Assembly: GCA_017651385.1 (NCBI GenBank) | Contig: JAGCCY010000089.1 | Span: 1 to 7,584 of the forward strand | DNA: 7,584 bases | Direction of reading: 5' to 3' | DNA from: Lachnospiraceae bacterium | Lineage (GTDB): Bacteria > Bacillota > Clostridia > Lachnospirales > Lachnospiraceae | Part shown: positions 1 to 6,237 of the stretch, piece after piece | Position numbering within the stretch: the first letter of the stretch is position 1 | Layout: each line of letters opens with the position of its first letter | Notes under the pieces: model-generated | Told to the model about the DNA's origin: nothing | The model's database searches: none | What the model saw: the letters and a program-made list of their open reading frames with translations, nothing else | Program-made: the position numbers and the translations under genes

Positions 1-50
1 ATTAACATGCAAGTTTTCCGTCATCATGTCATTTCTATGATTTTTATCCT

Positions 51-1214
51 CTAATAGAAGATATGATGGCCGATCTGTATACCTGAAAGGCCCTCGATCG
101 GTGTTCTGAAGTATACGCAGCTGCCTACATTCGAGAAGCCGCTCATCGCTTCATCGGCTGCATTGTAACAGCTCTGAGTGGCTTTGTTGACGGAAAGAGC
201 GTATGCAAGCCTTCCGCTTCCAACAGGTGAAAATTGTGACCTCTGATAGATAACACCCGATACAGTTTGTGGATACACAGGGCTCAATACCCTGTTGATC
301 ACGACTGAACCAACCGCAACCTGTCCTTCATACGGCTCACCGCCGGCTTCACAATAGATCAGGTTAGCCAAAAGGTATCTGTCACCGTCATCAAACGATA
401 CTTCCGAGATATCTCTCCATACAGAGTTGGCAGACAGTCTCGATAATCTCAACTCTTCTTCGTACTGCTTCTTTAACGCCGCTATATCTTCTTTCTGCTT
501 CGCAAGAAGCGCTTCCTCTTCGGCTATCATTCTTTCGTACTCGTCGATCATATCGCCGTATTGCGACACCTTGGTGGAAGTATTCTCGATCACGGCCATG
601 AGATTGGCTTTTTCAAGCGTAGCTTCTTCTTTGAGTACTTCAAGATCAACTCTTTCACTTTGAAGTCTGGCTTCGAGTTCTTCGATCCCAATCCTGAGCT
701 GCTGATACTCTTCATATTTCATCTTGTCGTAAGATGCAAGACTGTCAACATAATTGCTCAGTGTTATCAGTTCGGAAAAATTCCTTGCCTGGAAAAGGAT
801 CTCGAGATACAGAGTTTCGCTGTCCTCATACATGAACTTGATACGCTTCATCATGGCTTCATATTGAGTCTTCTCGGTTTCCCTTGCAGTTTCAAGTTCT
901 GCCTGCGTATCGGATATCTCTTGTTCTTTTACCGATATTTGGTTTTCAAGATCGTCAAGATGCGCACTGATGGTCTCGAGATCCGAATTCAATGCATTTA
1001 AGTCCTGTTTTAGGCTTAATTGCTTGGCATTTGCTGCATCGAGATCCTCGTTCGTATCTTCGATCCGCTGTTCTGTCTCCTGCTTTTCTTTTTCCGCGGC
1101 CTCTATCTTTTCCTTTGTCTCTTCAGGAGAAGCCTGCGCCATATAAGGCGCGGCATTGAGACAAACGGCCGCTATCACAATAAAAGTCAGGATTAGGCGG
1201 AATTTTGATTTCAC
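51..1214 (-). CDS. Secreted coiled-coil protein with C-terminal SleB-type cell wall hydrolase domain
   Basis: This 387-residue protein is probably exported and cuts peptidoglycan. Residues 1-28 form a signal peptide (basic MKSKFR, a hydrophobic core, and a likely cut after AQA). Residues about 30-260 are Glu/Lys/Gln-rich and almost entirely predicted coiled coil, as in PcsB/CwlO-type wall hydrolases. Residues about 275-387 match the SleB/Hydrolase_2 family: IYCEAGGEPYEGQVAVGSV (286-304) holds the likely catalytic Glu289, followed by INRV, QFSP, AADEA and the family-typical end IGHHIFY. The start is GTG at 1214, preceded by AGGAG at 1223-1227 with an 8-nt gap. It lies 21 nt after the dCMP deaminase gene and is probably the fifth gene of that operon. 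SleB itself is a germination lytic transglycosylase. A long coiled coil in place of a peptidoglycan-binding domain, and a housekeeping operon, suggest growth or division rather than germination, but that is inference. No terminator is visible downstream before the window ends. Confidence 0.9.
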   Translation of the reverse strand: MKSKFRLILTFIVIAAVCLNAAPYMAQASPEETKEKIEAAEKEKQETEQRIEDTNEDLDAANAKQLSLKQDLNALNSDLETISAHLDDLENQISVKEQEISDTQAELETARETEKTQYEAMMKRIKFMYEDSETLYLEILFQARNFSELITLSNYVDSLASYDKMKYEEYQQLRIGIEELEARLQSERVDLEVLKEEATLEKANLMAVIENTSTKVSQYGDMIDEYERMIAEEEALLAKQKEDIAALKKQYEEELRLSRLSANSVWRDISEVSFDDGDRYLLANLIYCEAGGEPYEGQVAVGSVVINRVLSPVYPQTVSGVIYQRSQFSPVGSGRLAYALSVNKATQSCYNAADEAMSGFSNVGSCVYFRTPIEGLSGIQIGHHIFY

Positions 1215-1235
1215 CCGGTTTTCTCCTAATATTGT

Positions 1236-1715
1236 TTATAAGTCCATCTCAATTTTTCTGCCGGTGCGCTCATATTTGTAATATTTGACGCCGGCTGCAT
1301 CAAGCATCATCTTGGATGCCTTTGTGGATGGCGTATCAGCGTATTTATCGCTGTCATATACGATAGTCTTTATCCCTGCCTGGATGATCGCTTTTGCACA
1401 TTCGTTGCAGGGGAACAAAGAAACATATATCTTGGCTCCTTCAAGACTGCCGCCGCGGTAATTAAGTATCGCGTTCAACTCGCTGTGAGTAACAAAAGGA
1501 TACTTTGTATCAAGTGTATCTCCTTCACGTTCCCACGGAAACTCATCATCTGAGCAGTTATTCGGAAAGCCGTTGTAACCCATTGAAAGAATCTTATTGT
1601 CGGAACTGACTATGCAGGCTCCGACCTGAGTGTTGGGATCTTTTGAACGCATGCCGGAAAGAACAGATACGCCCATGAAATATTCATCCCATGATATATA
1701 GTCTTTTCTTTTCAT
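1236..1715 (-). CDS. comEB: Deoxycytidylate (dCMP) deaminase, ComEB family
   Basis: The gene encodes a 159-residue cytosolic zinc enzyme of the cytidine/deoxycytidylate deaminase fold, expected to convert dCMP to dUMP for thymidylate synthesis. The zinc site is visible as His77 and Glu79 in THSELNAI (76-83) and Cys103/Cys106 in PCNEC (102-106). NTQVGAC (28-34) and GYNGFPNNCSDDEFPWERE (46-64) are typical of dCMP deaminases rather than of tRNA or free-base deaminases. The usual HAE is HSE here, a conservative change next to the zinc ligand. Length is normal for the family. ATG at 1715 is preceded by a weak GGGGA-type ribosome binding site at 1723-1727, about 8 nt away. The gene starts 30 nt after upp and is co-directional with it, consistent with a pyrimidine-related operon. 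Bacillus ComEB sits in a competence operon, but nothing here indicates competence. Confidence 0.93.
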   Translation of the reverse strand: MKRKDYISWDEYFMGVSVLSGMRSKDPNTQVGACIVSSDNKILSMGYNGFPNNCSDDEFPWEREGDTLDTKYPFVTHSELNAILNYRGGSLEGAKIYVSLFPCNECAKAIIQAGIKTIVYDSDKYADTPSTKASKMMLDAAGVKYYKYERTGRKIEMDL

Positions 1716-1745
1716 TTTGTAATCCCCGTAATTTAAGATCAGTTG

Positions 1746-2375
1746 TTATTTTGTGCCAAATATCCTGTCGCCGGCATCGCCAAGACCGGGAACGATATAA
1801 GCGTTTTCATTGAGATGATCGTCAAGAGCGCCTACGTACATGTCAACATCGGGATGAGCTTCCTGCATCTTCTTGATACCTTCCGGAGCTGCGATGATAC
1901 ACATAAAGTGGATCTTTCTGCATCCCTTGTCCTTAAGCATCTGAATTGCTGCTACCGAAGATCCGCCTGTTGCGAGCATGGGATCGACCACAAATACTTC
2001 TCTTTCATTGCAGTCTGCGGGAAGTTTGCAATAATATTCAACCGGTTCATGTGTTTCGGGGTCTCTGTAAAGTCCGATATGACCGACTTTTGCTGCCGGA
2101 ATGAGTGAAAGCATGCCGTCTACCATACCAAGGCCCGCACGAAGAATCGGTATAATGGCCATCTTCTTACCTTTAAGTTCTTTAACGGTTGTCTTACAGA
2201 TAGGTGTCTCGATCTCAACATCGGAAAGTTCAAGATCTCTTGTAGCCTCATAGCAGATAAGCTGAGCTATCTCCGATATGGTCTGTCTGAAATCCTTGGT
2301 TCCGGTGTCCTTTCTTCTGATATAACCGATCTTGTGCTGGATCAGCGGATGATCCATAATAATTACCTTAGCCAT
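1746..2375 (-). CDS. upp: Uracil phosphoribosyltransferase
   Basis: This 209-residue protein is the full usual length of Upp. It makes UMP from uracil and PRPP in the cytosol (pyrimidine salvage). The PRPP-binding signature [12 protein letters not shown] spans 129-140. The [11 protein letters not shown] segment (77-87) and the C-terminal uracil-binding segment [16 protein letters not shown] (194-209) are intact. ATG at 2375 follows AGGAG with a 6-nt gap. It is the third gene of the operon, 24 nt after rpiB. The order sua5-rpiB-upp recalls Bacillus ywlC...ywlF...upp, where upp precedes the ATP synthase genes; here a dCMP deaminase follows instead. No attenuator or PyrR-type leader fits in the short upstream gap, so expression probably follows the operon promoter. 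Confidence 0.97.
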   Translation of the reverse strand: MAKVIIMDHPLIQHKIGYIRRKDTGTKDFRQTISEIAQLICYEATRDLELSDVEIETPICKTTVKELKGKKMAIIPILRAGLGMVDGMLSLIPAAKVGHIGLYRDPETHEPVEYYCKLPADCNEREVFVVDPMLATGGSSVAAIQMLKDKGCRKIHFMCIIAAPEGIKKMQEAHPDVDMYVGALDDHLNENAYIVPGLGDAGDRIFGTK

Positions 2376-2399
2376 TTCCTTCTCCTTTTTGTTTTTATT

Positions 2400-2828
2400 T
2401 TATTCTTCTATCTGGCTTATTCGACGACAATGCTTTTCTTCGCCGGAAAACTCTGTGTTTAAAAAAGTATCTACTATATTAACAGCAAGATTGGGACCGA
2501 TGATCCCGCCTCCCATCGCAAGAACGTTTGCGTCATTGTGAAGTCTTGTAAGGCTTGCTGTAGTCACGTCCGCACATAAAGCACATCTTATGCCCTTAAA
2601 CTTATTGGCAACGATCGATATGCCTATTCCGGTCGTGCAGATCACGATTCCTTTATCGCATTCTCCGGATTGAACAGCTTTTGCAACAGCCTTGCCGTAT
2701 ACGGGATAATCCACCGACGATTTGTCGTGGCAGCCCATATCCTTGTACTCTACCCCCAGTTCATCGAGGTGCTTCATCACGGTTACTTTAAGATCGTATC
2801 CGCCGTGATCGCTTCCTATCGCTATCAT
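2400..2828 (-). CDS. rpiB: Ribose-5-phosphate isomerase B
   Basis: This 142-residue protein of the RpiB/LacA-LacB fold interconverts ribulose-5-phosphate and ribose-5-phosphate in the pentose phosphate pathway. Visible motifs are IGSDHGG (4-10), VDYPVYG (39-45), the active-site loop CTTGIGISIVANKFKGIRCAL (64-84) with Cys64, HNDANVLAMGG (97-107), and HCRRI near the C terminus for phosphate contact. Two differences from the commoner consensus are seen: CTTGIG in place of CGTGIG, and GGGIIG (106-111) where many members have G-G/A-R, so an Arg is replaced by Gly108. The general RpiB pattern fits better than allose or galactose isomerases, and the neighbours are housekeeping genes. ATG at 2828 has a very strong AAGGAGGG at 2837-2844 with an 8-nt gap. 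It lies 27 nt after sua5. Confidence 0.94.
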   Translation of the reverse strand: MIAIGSDHGGYDLKVTVMKHLDELGVEYKDMGCHDKSSVDYPVYGKAVAKAVQSGECDKGIVICTTGIGISIVANKFKGIRCALCADVTTASLTRLHNDANVLAMGGGIIGPNLAVNIVDTFLNTEFSGEEKHCRRISQIEE

Positions 2829-2855
2829 TCTATTAACCCTCCTTATAAAAAGAAT

Positions 2856-3911
2856 CTATACATTTAAAATATGATGTCCCGCGGCTTTGACAAGCCTGTT
2901 CATCGTGGCGCAGGCGACTCCCTCTCCGTCAAACGACTCTGAAAAAATCACATCTGTTTCTTCATCATCGAACTCTCTTAATATCTTAAAGAGAAAATGA
3001 GCCGCATTGGCCTCGTCTTCACCGGAACCCGTACTCTTTACAACGAAGTTTTTGTCGTATTTATCTTTTGTCTCTTCCGTAGCTATGACGCCGACTTTTT
3101 TCCCCGCATCAAGCTGTTCCCGTCCGAGCATGTTGATCTTTTCGATGACTTTTGTATTGTCACCTTCAACTATTGTAAGATCCGCCTTCGGAGCGTAATG
3201 TCTGTATTTCATCCCGGGCGCTTTCGGAGGGGTTTTACTGTCCGAATCTATTATCGCCTTATCGTATGACACTTTCGTCAGAAGAGCATTTTCAAGCATC
3301 TCTTTTGTTATGTATCCGGGGCGAAGGATAACAGGCGTATCTTCAGTAAGATCCACTATTGTGGATTCAAGGCCGACGAACGAAGCCCCGCCGTCTATTA
3401 TCATATCTACGCGGCCGTCCATATCTTCTATCACGTACTTTGCAAGAGTTGGACTCGGCCTGCCCGAAAGATTCGCGCTGGGAGCGGCCACATATCCGCC
3501 CGACGCTTTTATAAATGCCGCAGCGATCTTATCGGAAGGCATTCTTACAGCTACCGTATCAAGACCGCCTGTGGTTTCTTTGGGAACTGTCGGTGACTTC
3601 TTGAATATCATTGTAAGCGGGCCCGGCCAGAAGGCATCCGCAAGCTTTACAGCCGTTTCCGGTATTTCCGAAACAATATGCTCAAGATCCTTTAAATCCG
3701 CAATGTGTACGATAAGGGGGTTGTCCGACGGTCTTCCCTTTGCGTCATATATTTTCTTTGAAGATTCTTTATTTAATGCATCTCCGCCAAGCCCGTATAC
3801 GGTCTCCGTCGGAAAAGCAACAAGTCCTCCGTTTTTAATTATACTGCCGGCTTCGTTTATAACATTTAGATCTATATTATTCTCATCTATGGCAACAATT
3901 TTCGTTTCCAT
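2856..3911 (-). CDS. sua5: L-threonylcarbamoyladenylate synthase (Sua5/YwlC type)
   Basis: The enzyme makes threonylcarbamoyl-AMP from threonine, bicarbonate and ATP, the first step of the t6A37 modification of ANN-decoding tRNAs. This is the long two-domain form. A YrdC domain contains PTETVYGLGGDA, KGRPSDNPL, PGPLT, VAVRMP, SANLSGRPSP and ESTIVD. Then comes the APGMKYRHYAP linker characteristic of Sua5, and a C-terminal Sua5 domain of roughly 100 residues. I place the start at the second ATG (3911, 351 residues, METKIVAID) because GGAG at 3921-3924 sits 9 nt upstream of it. The in-frame ATG at 3926 (five residues longer) has no ribosome binding site and would lie only a few nt from the predicted transcription start. 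It is the first gene of the sua5-rpiB-upp-comEB-sleB operon, and the GH18 terminator lies upstream. Bacillus follows ywlC with other genes (ywlE among them) before rpiB; they are absent here. Confidence 0.95.
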   Translation of the reverse strand: METKIVAIDENNIDLNVINEAGSIIKNGGLVAFPTETVYGLGGDALNKESSKKIYDAKGRPSDNPLIVHIADLKDLEHIVSEIPETAVKLADAFWPGPLTMIFKKSPTVPKETTGGLDTVAVRMPSDKIAAAFIKASGGYVAAPSANLSGRPSPTLAKYVIEDMDGRVDMIIDGGASFVGLESTIVDLTEDTPVILRPGYITKEMLENALLTKVSYDKAIIDSDSKTPPKAPGMKYRHYAPKADLTIVEGDNTKVIEKINMLGREQLDAGKKVGVIATEETKDKYDKNFVVKSTGSGEDEANAAHFLFKILREFDDEETDVIFSESFDGEGVACATMNRLVKAAGHHILNV

Positions 3912-3936
3912 CTTATAAAACTCCATACTTATAAAC

Positions 3937-3945
3937 AGTATAACA
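3937..3945 (-). promoter_or_regulatory. Extended -10 promoter for the sua5 operon
   Basis: On the minus strand, TGTTATACT gives an extended -10 (TGn + TATACT, 5 of 6 to TATAAT). No good -35 hexamer lies 16-18 bp upstream, which is acceptable for an extended -10 promoter. Transcription would start near 3930 and give a leader of about 19 nt that contains the GGAG site of the 3911 start. It sits between the GH18 terminator and sua5, where an operon promoter is expected. Confidence 0.5.
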
Positions 3946-3966
3946 CAAACTCACGATATGAGCGAT

Positions 3967-3995
3967 AAAAAAGGGAGACTTAATAAGCCTCCCTT
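3967..3995 (-). terminator. Rho-independent terminator of the GH18 gene
   Basis: Reading the minus strand, an 11-bp stem (AAGGGAG, a G-U pair, then CTT) closes on an ATT loop at 3982-3984 and is followed directly by a run of T (complement of 3967-3972). It starts 10 nt after the GH18 stop codon. It separates that gene from the sua5 operon. Confidence 0.9.
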
Positions 3996-4005
3996 AAGAA
4001 GATCT

Positions 4006-5703
4006 TTAATTCATGTAATCTTCGATAAGATCCCATATATCGGGTGTCTCCTGACCAAGCTTCCAGGAAGCGACACCTGCTATCTGAGCCTGATCCATAA
4101 CATTTAAACGTACCTTTACGGAATCGGCATCTTCCATCCATACCTGATAATAGACACCGCCGATGGTTGCTTCTCCGTAGTTCTGATACGTATCCTCGTT
4201 CCACTTTGTCTCTATGGCGTTACGGCTTAAGAAATCATTGGCTACCGCCATTGTAACGGCTTCGCTTGTAACTTCTCCGCCTTCGGTCATCCAGACACGT
4301 GTATAGAACGGTATGGCGTTTATGACTTTTTCCTTGGGGCAATACTTTATCGTGTCTTCGATTCCCTTTTGCATCCAGGGGATCGATGATACCGAACCTG
4401 CCTCGGCAGAGCCCTGATAATGCTCGTCATATCCCATTATTATTATATAATCCGCAAACTCCGCCTGCTCATGTCTGTTATAATGAGCCGTATATTCCGT
4501 GGGCACAAAATTATCCACGGAAAGAACAAGGTTATTGGCATGACATGCAACCGCAAGCTCTCTTATGAACTGCACATAGTGAGGTGCACATGCGGAATTT
4601 ATTCTTTCAAAGTCGACATTGATACCGTCAGCTCTGTATTCAAGCATATGATTGACAAGATTTGTTACAAGCGCACGCCTTTTACTTGTATAGGAAAGAA
4701 GTTCGTAAGTATCAACATCCGTTCCGGAATGAAAATCCGATACGAGTGCCCAGACCTCAAGTCCCATATCATGAGCGGTATCGCTGTAATTGGCATTTGC
4801 GACACTTGAGAAATTGCCTTCATTGTCTGTAAGCCAGCACCATGTGGGCGAAACAACATTTAACGCTTTTACCGGAGCAAGGGCCGCCCTTAGATCAGCA
4901 CCGTCCTGAGCATATTCTATATTGTGCCATGTAAGATTGATCTTGTGATCTCTTGTGAGATATGTGAAATCTTCTTTTACAGCCGACTTTACCGGAGTAT
5001 CCGTAACGGTCTTTTCATCTTTTAATCTGAAGTTTTCCACATATCCTATAAAACAATCCGAAGTCTTTACTTTTGTCCAGTCATCCATGGGCTCGATCAC
5101 TGTCACGACATCGCCTTCTTTGACTTCGGTCAGTATTTCGCTCTTAACACCGCCGCGCCATCTTACCTGAGTATCGCTTTTGATAACGGCAGTGGTCCTT
5201 TCGCCCCACTCAGTATATACCTGCATTCTGTTGGGGTCTTCAAAGGTTTCATATGAAAAATCGGCAAACCGGGTCAGATACTCAACCGCTATATAAAGTG
5301 TATCATTCTTATATACGGAAACAGCGTACGGATACTTTTCGGTCTCTCCCGTATTGATATCCGTAACCTCGCCGGACTCAAGTTTTGCCTCAAGAGTCGT
5401 ATCGGGAGTAGTATAAAGAAGCAGCTCCTCATTTGTGTCCACATAGAATCTTTCGGTAAAGTATTCTTCAACCGTATCCTGATCAAAGTAATAAACACCG
5501 TTTATCAGTCTTGCTGAGTGGGGGATCCTCTCATTCTGCATGATGATCGGAACATCATCATTCCCGAATATCTCAAAGTATTCGTTCAGATCGGCTTTAT
5601 CCTGTCCGTATGAATATTTCTCGTACAGGGTCTTTCCGAAGCTCACGCCCACCACAACTATGATCAAAATAACTGCTATAACAACAGGAATTACCTTTTT
5701 CAT
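4006..5703 (-). CDS. Membrane-anchored GH18 glycosidase with SH3-like domain (YaaH/YdhD-like)
   Basis: This 565-residue extracytoplasmic enzyme probably hydrolyses N-acetylglucosamine-containing polymers, most likely peptidoglycan. Residues 1-22 form one hydrophobic segment after MKK. With no clear cleavage site, it reads as a membrane anchor. Residues about 55-165 resemble the copper-amine-oxidase N-terminal-like repeat common in clostridial wall proteins (LINGVYYFDQDTVEEYF, DTLYIAVEYL). Residues about 170-228 look like a bacterial SH3 domain (VKEGDVVTVIEPMDDWTKVK, FIGYV). The GH18 barrel runs from about 254 to 562. Its catalytic motif DGINVDFE (359-366) has Glu366 as acid/base and Asp364 present, with Asn362 at the middle Asp position of DxxDxDxE, a form I associate with the YaaH/YdhD spore and wall group. 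MGYDEHY (423-429) and GVASWKLG (543-550) complete the active site. ATG at 5703 follows GGAGG at 5710-5714 with a 6-nt gap. It is monocistronic, with its own promoter and terminator. The precise substrate cannot be read from sequence. Confidence 0.9.
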   Translation of the reverse strand: MKKVIPVVIAVILIIVVVGVSFGKTLYEKYSYGQDKADLNEYFEIFGNDDVPIIMQNERIPHSARLINGVYYFDQDTVEEYFTERFYVDTNEELLLYTTPDTTLEAKLESGEVTDINTGETEKYPYAVSVYKNDTLYIAVEYLTRFADFSYETFEDPNRMQVYTEWGERTTAVIKSDTQVRWRGGVKSEILTEVKEGDVVTVIEPMDDWTKVKTSDCFIGYVENFRLKDEKTVTDTPVKSAVKEDFTYLTRDHKINLTWHNIEYAQDGADLRAALAPVKALNVVSPTWCWLTDNEGNFSSVANANYSDTAHDMGLEVWALVSDFHSGTDVDTYELLSYTSKRRALVTNLVNHMLEYRADGINVDFERINSACAPHYVQFIRELAVACHANNLVLSVDNFVPTEYTAHYNRHEQAEFADYIIIMGYDEHYQGSAEAGSVSSIPWMQKGIEDTIKYCPKEKVINAIPFYTRVWMTEGGEVTSEAVTMAVANDFLSRNAIETKWNEDTYQNYGEATIGGVYYQVWMEDADSVKVRLNVMDQAQIAGVASWKLGQETPDIWDLIEDYMN

Positions 5704-5723
5704 CCCTAACCTCCGACATTATT

Positions 5724-5757
5724 ATGCGCCGGGCCCGACTTCACAGACCCGGCACAT
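5724..5757 (-). repeat. GC-rich inverted repeat in the GH18 leader
   Basis: GCCGGG at 5728-5733 pairs with CCCGGC at 5748-5753. After one mismatch the stem extends by three or four weaker pairs (5724-5726 with 5755-5757). The loop is 14 nt. In the transcript it lies between the predicted start site (near 5766) and the GGAGG at 5710-5714, about 10 nt from that site. No T run follows, so it is not a terminator. It may stabilise the mRNA or control translation; this is inference. Confidence 0.55.
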
Positions 5758-5772
5758 CATTATCAATTAGGT

Positions 5773-5801
5773 ATTATAACAAATAAATATTTCCGCGTCA
5801 T
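5773..5801 (-). promoter_or_regulatory. Sigma-A type promoter for the GH18 gene
   Basis: On the minus strand, ATGACG (5801-5796; 4 of 6 to TTGACA) is followed after 17 bp by a perfect TATAAT (5778-5773) with a TG one base upstream, that is an extended -10. Predicted transcription starts near 5766, giving a leader of about 60 nt. No sporulation-type (sigma E or G) consensus stands out. Confidence 0.7.
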
Positions 5802-5816
5802 CTTAATTATTCCGTA

Positions 5817-5835
5817 AGAAAAGCACACCACGCGC
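5817..5835 (-). terminator. Possible weak terminator after the small gene
   Basis: On the minus strand GCGCG and TGTGC (complements of 5831-5835 and 5823-5827) can pair, with two G-U pairs and a 3-nt loop, followed by TTTTCTT. It lies 21 nt past the stop of the small gene and before the GH18 promoter, which is the right place, but the stem is short and weak. Confidence 0.3.
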
Positions 5836-5856
5836 CCCCGCTCCATTAATGTATCG

Positions 5857-6054
5857 TTAAGCCGGACAGATATAATTAAGTTCGGAAATTTTCCCGTCGT
5901 CCGAATAGTAAAATTCCGGGCGGTACCGCTTCTTTAGGATGTCCGCCTTGTGTGCGATCTGCACAGGCGTTGCGGGCATATAATTAATAAGAAGCTTTAC
6001 CCCCGCTTCTTTAAGCTTATCAAGCTTAAGGACGAAGGAATCGACTTTACTCAT
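5857..6054 (-). CDS. Small protein of unknown function, 65 residues
   Basis: I do not recognise this family. The ATG at 6054 is preceded by AAAGGAGGTG (6064-6073), ten bases fully complementary to the usual 16S rRNA 3' end, with an 11-nt gap from GGAGG. This is the main reason to believe the gene. A GTG at 6066 would add four residues but overlaps the ribosome binding site. The product is Lys- and Tyr-rich. It begins MSKVDSFVLKLDKLKEAGVK (probably a helix), continues with LLINYMPATPVQIAHKADIL and the basic, aromatic KKRYRPEFYYSDDGK, and ends in NYICPA with its only Cys at 63. It has no signal peptide or membrane segment and no zinc-finger pattern, so it is probably cytosolic. Upstream lies a structured leader; downstream the independent GH18 unit begins. 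A nucleic-acid-binding or regulatory role is possible but unsupported. Confidence 0.65.
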   Translation of the reverse strand: MSKVDSFVLKLDKLKEAGVKLLINYMPATPVQIAHKADILKKRYRPEFYYSDDGKISELNYICPA

Positions 6055-6074
6055 TTTAAAGAGCACCTCCTTTC

Positions 6075-6093
6075 CGCATCAAAACAAGATGCG
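6075..6093 (-). repeat. Hairpin next to the small gene's ribosome binding site
   Basis: CGCATC (6075-6080) and GATGCG (6088-6093) form a perfect 6-bp stem around a 7-nt loop. In the minus-strand transcript it ends one base before AAAGGAGGTG. Its position suggests an effect on ribosome access or mRNA 5' stability. Confidence 0.45.
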
Positions 6094-6146
6094 CATGCTT
6101 ATTACCGTGATAATAAAAGAGGTAACATTGCATATACGAAGGCCCG

Positions 6147-6201
6147 TCCGTATCAAACCTTTATTCCGTCATCACAAATTTACACTTACCTGCGATACGG
6201 A
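6147..6201 (-). repeat. 8-bp inverted repeat in the small gene's leader region
   Basis: TCCGTATC (6147-6154) and GATACGGA (6194-6201) are perfect inverted copies 39 nt apart. A possible -35 TTGATA (complement of 6151-6156) overlaps the left arm, with only a poor -10 (TGCAAT, 18 bp away), so the arm could equally be an operator. Chance occurrence is not excluded. Confidence 0.35.
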
Positions 6202-6213
6202 TAATACAAAAAA

Positions 6214-6237
6214 TTGAATTAAAATGTTTGAATTAAA
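6214..6237. repeat. Direct repeat TTGAATTAAA, two copies, 14-bp period
   Basis: Identical 10-mers occupy 6214-6223 and 6228-6237. The sequence is AT-rich, so chance is possible. The close tandem spacing in a divergent intergenic region would also suit a regulator binding site. Confidence 0.5.

Noticed and set aside
1..27. Possible start of a further operon gene on the minus strand (ATG-ATG at 27/24, nine open codons to the window edge).
   Set aside because: Too short to judge. The only purine-rich site (AGAGGA at 47-52) is about 19 nt away, too far for normal initiation.
561..1001. 146-codon plus-strand frame.
   Set aside because: Antisense to the coiled-coil region of the SleB-domain gene, with no recognisable domain or ribosome binding site.
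1743..2108. 121-codon plus-strand frame.
   Set aside because: Antisense to upp, which is certain; the frame has no independent support.
3310..3918. 202-codon open frame on the plus strand.
   Set aside because: Lies wholly antisense to sua5, has Ser/Pro-rich composition typical of an antisense shadow, and no ribosome binding site.
4420..4809. 129-codon plus-strand frame.
   Set aside because: Antisense to the GH18 catalytic domain and without a translation signal.
6099..6116. Inverted repeat TTATTA/TAATAA.
   Set aside because: Only A-T pairs, weak, and expected by chance in AT-rich DNA.
5950..6204. 84-codon plus-strand frame overlapping the small minus-strand gene.
   Set aside because: Starts at a GTG with no ribosome binding site at a usable distance, while the opposite frame has a near-perfect one.
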